Shown here in pieces: positions 4,651-6,706 of a DNA stretch of 6,706 bases (its first letter is position 1; every line of letters starts with the position of its first letter). A program made the translations under genes and the position numbers. Source of the DNA: Leucobacter sp. (GTDB lineage Bacteria > Actinomycetota > Actinomycetes > Actinomycetales > Microbacteriaceae); the NCBI GenBank assembly GCA_031178565.1, contig JAPSIU010000150.1:1-6706 (forward strand), read 5' to 3'. The notes beneath the pieces are model-generated. The model saw nothing but the letters and a program-made list of their open reading frames with translations, made no database searches and was not told where the DNA came from.

Positions 4651-5919
4651 TCAGCGTAAACCCTCGGCCGCGGAGGCGCTTGACTCGTGCGGTAGCCCGG
4701 TTGTCTTTGCGGGAACACCGGGGGCCAGCCTGCGCACCACGAGGAACCCGACGAGCGCGGCCACGACGGCCCCGGCGGTGATGCTGCTCGCCATGGTGAG
4801 AGCGGAGGTGCCCGCCAGCGCCGAGACGAGCGGCGCCGCGACCGCGCCGACCGTGAATGTCGCGACGCCGAGCAGCGCCGATGCGGTGCCGGCCCGGGGC
4901 CCGTGCCCGCCGAGCGCGAGTGTCGTCCCGTTCGGGCCGCCGAGACCCGCGGCGCCGAGATAGAGCGCGAGCAACACGATGAAGACGGGCCCGGGGGCGC
5001 CGAGCAGGGCGGCGGCGAGCAGCGCGGCCGCGGCGACCGCGCCGGCCAGCTGGCCCGACAGGTACATCCGAGCCGTCCCGAAGCGCCGCACGAACACCCG
5101 GCTGACCTGGGCGCCGCCGAGCTGAGCGACGGCGTTCACCGCGAAGACGAGGCTGAACAGCTGCGGCGTCAGCCCGAACTCCCCCTGCAGCACGAAGCTC
5201 GACATCGAGAGGTAGGAGAAGAACGCGGCGCCGCTCAGGCAGGTCGTGACCAGCAGGGCGATGAAGAGCGGATCCCGCGCGATCGCGGCGACGTGCGACG
5301 CGGTCGTCCCCAGCACACTGCCCGAGTGGCGCCCCTCGTGCAGAGTCTCGCGCAGGCCGAACTGCGCGACGAAGACGAGGGCGACGCCGATCCCGGCGAG
5401 CACGAGGAAGATGCCGCGCCAGTCCGTGAACCGGGCCAGCTGCCCGCCGATCACGGGCGCGACGATGGGGGCGAGCGACGTCACGAGGGCGAGCATCGAG
5501 AGCATCCGCGAGAGGTCCGCCCCGTGGAAGAGGTCGCGCGCCACGGCCAGACTGATCACGACGCCGGCCGATCCCGCGAGCCCCTGCAGGGCCCTGGCCG
5601 CCAGCAGGATCTCGATCGTCGGCGCCACGGCGCACACCGCCGAGAGCAGCGCGAAGAGCACGACGCCCACGACGAGCGGTCGCTTCCGCCCGAAGCGGTC
5701 GGAGAGCGGTCCGGCGACGAGCTGCCCGATCCCGAGCCCGATCATGCACACCGACATGGTGGCCTGCGCGAGCGCGTCGGTGGTGCCGAGAGAGCGCGCG
5801 AGCTGGGGGAGCTGCGGCAGGTAGAGGTCCATCGAGAGCGGTCCGAAGGCCTCGAGCGCGCCGAGCACGAGGGTGACGCGGAGGAGGCTCATCGGGCGGC
5901 GCCCGGCGGAGGCGCTCAT
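4651..5919 (-). CDS. Bcr/CflA-type MFS drug-resistance transporter
   Basis: A 422-residue inner-membrane protein of the major facilitator superfamily, with hydrophobic segments spaced as expected for 12 helices. Members of the Bcr/CflA group are proton-driven exporters of drugs such as bicyclomycin, chloramphenicol and related small molecules. Seen here: helix 1 with the group signature MDLYLPQLPQLARSLG (30-45), motif A GPLSDRFGRKRP (70-81), the motif C-like SLAPIVAPVIGGQL (148-161) followed by DWRGIF, a charged central loop (about 188-216) and PNGTTLAL (329-336) in the C half. The C-terminus is a short polar tail. The start at 5919 overlaps the esterase stop as ATGA, and no Shine-Dalgarno sequence is visible before it, so translation is probably coupled to the esterase. 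An internal ATG at 5892 has no better signal. The substrate is unknown. Confidence 0.9.
   Translation of the reverse strand: MSASAGRRPMSLLRVTLVLGALEAFGPLSMDLYLPQLPQLARSLGTTDALAQATMSVCMIGLGIGQLVAGPLSDRFGRKRPLVVGVVLFALLSAVCAVAPTIEILLAARALQGLAGSAGVVISLAVARDLFHGADLSRMLSMLALVTSLAPIVAPVIGGQLARFTDWRGIFLVLAGIGVALVFVAQFGLRETLHEGRHSGSVLGTTASHVAAIARDPLFIALLVTTCLSGAAFFSYLSMSSFVLQGEFGLTPQLFSLVFAVNAVAQLGGAQVSRVFVRRFGTARMYLSGQLAGAVAAAALLAAALLGAPGPVFIVLLALYLGAAGLGGPNGTTLALGGHGPRAGTASALLGVATFTVGAVAAPLVSALAGTSALTMASSITAGAVVAALVGFLVVRRLAPGVPAKTTGLPHESSASAAEGLR
5916..5919 (-). promoter_or_regulatory. ATGA stop/start overlap coupling esterase and MFS translation
   Basis: On the - strand the MFS start ATG (5919-5917) and the esterase stop TGA (5918-5916) share two bases. 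The sequence before it (GGATCCTCTCCCG) has no purine-rich ribosome binding site. This favours termination-reinitiation and so matched expression of the two proteins. Confidence 0.75.
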
Positions 5920-6706
5920 CGGGAGAGGATCCGGCGCCACCAGCTGTCCCGCGCCTCGATCGCGGCTTTCGAGACGACGGCGTCTGGGGAGAAGCCGCTG
6001 AACCCGTGGTAGCCGCCCGACCACACGTGCAGCTCGGCCTCGCCGCCCGCGGCCCAGATGCGGCGCGCGTAGTCGATCGTCTCGTCGCGGAAGATCTCGG
6101 CCGACCCCACCTCGAGAAATGCGGGCGGGAGGCCCGAGAGATCTACGGCGCGGGACGGAGCCTGATAGGGGTGCACGCGATCGGTGCCGCGCTCGTCACC
6201 CAGGGCGGCGTCCCACCCGGTGTCGTTGTTGTTGCGGTCCCAGGCGCCGAGCCCGTCGTACTGCCAGGTCGAGACGCCGCAGTTCCGGTCGTCGATCATC
6301 GGGGTGTTGACGAGCTGCCCGGCGAGCCGCGGGCCGCCGCGGTCTCGGGCCATGAGCGCCGTCGCCGCGGCGAGACCGCCGCCCGCGGATGCACCCGAGA
6401 CGACGATGCGCGCGGGATCGATCCCGAGCTCCTCGGCGTGCTCCGCCATCCATCGCAGAGCGGCGTAGCAGTCCTCTGCGGCGGCGGGCGCGGGGTGCTC
6501 CGGCGCGAGGCGGTACTCGACCGCGATGCCGACCGCGCCGTGCTGCTCCGCGAGGCCGATGAGCTCGTCAGTGCAGAAGAAGCGCGTACCGAGCACGTAG
6601 CCCCCGCCGTGGATGCCGAGTACGCCGGGGCGTCCGGACGCGGTCCGCGCCTCCCCGGATCCGTCCCGTCCGCCGCTCGGGCGCACGATCGTCACCTCGA
6701 TGTCGG
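5916..6706 (-). CDS. Alpha/beta-hydrolase esterase, hormone-sensitive lipase family (5' end missing)
   Basis: The C-terminal 262 residues of an alpha/beta hydrolase of the hormone-sensitive lipase (family IV) type, which hydrolyse short-chain esters. The frame stays open past a GTG at 6695 to the window edge, and the residues before it (DIEVTIVRP) look like the usual N-terminal strand, so the true start lies outside. Counting from that GTG: oxyanion-hole motif HGGGYVLG at 29-36, AVEYRLAPEHPAPAAAEDCYAAL (58-80, family hallmark), nucleophile elbow GASAGGG with Ser103, and the catalytic His230 in GGYHGF. The acid is usually the first Asp of DPLRDE; here that segment reads EIFRDE, so Glu200 sits in its place, with Asp204 nearby. 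No signal peptide is visible in the part present. It is the first visible gene of the - strand operon and overlaps the MFS gene by 4 bp. The substrate is unknown. Confidence 0.9.
   Translation of the reverse strand, partial: DIEVTIVRPSGGRDGSGEARTASGRPGVLGIHGGGYVLGTRFFCTDELIGLAEQHGAVGIAVEYRLAPEHPAPAAAEDCYAALRWMAEHAEELGIDPARIVVSGASAGGGLAAATALMARDRGGPRLAGQLVNTPMIDDRNCGVSTWQYDGLGAWDRNNNDTGWDAALGDERGTDRVHPYQAPSRAVDLSGLPPAFLEVGSAEIFRDETIDYARRIWAAGGEAELHVWSGGYHGFSGFSPDAVVSKAAIEARDSWWRRILSR

Noticed and set aside
4620..4718. Upstream extension of the aldehyde dehydrogenase start by 33 residues
   Set aside because: The added residues are unlike the family and overlap the MFS gene; GGAGGA sits directly before the ATG at 4619.
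3309..4781. 490-codon open frame on the + strand, antisense to the aldehyde dehydrogenase
   Set aside because: It lies opposite a gene with every catalytic motif intact. Its protein is an Arg/Asp/His/Glu/Gly-rich mix with no domain, and it arises from the GC-rich third positions of the real gene.
4903..6012. 369-codon + strand frame opposite the MFS gene
   Set aside because: It is highly charged low-complexity sequence lying antisense to a transporter with clear MFS motifs.
1..6706. A hidden defence, mobile or CRISPR-type system
   Set aside because: No nuclease, transposase, integrase, reverse transcriptase or spacer-like array is encoded. The only regular repeat is the three-copy 34-bp tandem without spacers.

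Overview
The window is about 6.7 kb of high-GC DNA whose coding style fits an actinobacterium, most likely of the Microbacteriaceae type. The evidence is the strong G/C bias in third codon positions, GGAGGA ribosome binding sites, a probable leaderless gene and the protein families present. That placement is an inference from composition, not from a marker gene. I see no RNA gene, CRISPR array, insertion sequence, phage gene or toxin-antitoxin pair. The genes belong to well-known families. What looks less ordinary lies in the intergenic DNA.

Left part, + strand. The window opens inside a DEAD-box RNA helicase of the DeaD/CsdA type: motif III onward, a DbpA-like RNA-binding domain, then a long Arg/Gly/Asp repeat tail (1-1540). 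A 127-bp gap follows, filled mostly by three head-to-tail copies of a 34-bp repeat (1552-1653). Next is a small DUF1801 protein (1668-2078), probably leaderless. A 355-bp gap (2079-2433) holds a candidate terminator and an unusually AT-rich stretch with an exact DnaA-box match and a second near match 50 bp away. Then comes an NADPH-dependent FMN reductase-family flavoprotein (2434-2997).

Convergent junction, 2998-3206. The + strand reductase and a - strand operon end facing each other. The 209-bp gap holds three hairpins whose wobble pairs give each one a preferred strand. An 8-bp hairpin pairs fully only as + strand RNA. A 25-bp-arm palindrome and a 16-bp stem with a UUCG tetraloop pair fully only as - strand RNA.

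Right part, - strand, transcribed right to left. A hormone-sensitive-lipase-type esterase, cut off by the window edge (5916-6706), overlaps by ATGA a Bcr/CflA-type MFS exporter (4651-5919). After 31 bp comes an NAD(P)-dependent aldehyde dehydrogenase (3207-4619) ending at the UUCG hairpin. The order esterase, exporter, aldehyde dehydrogenase suggests a small detoxification or ester-catabolism operon: hydrolysis of an ester, export of a toxic compound, and oxidation of an aldehyde to an acid. The substrate cannot be read from the sequence.
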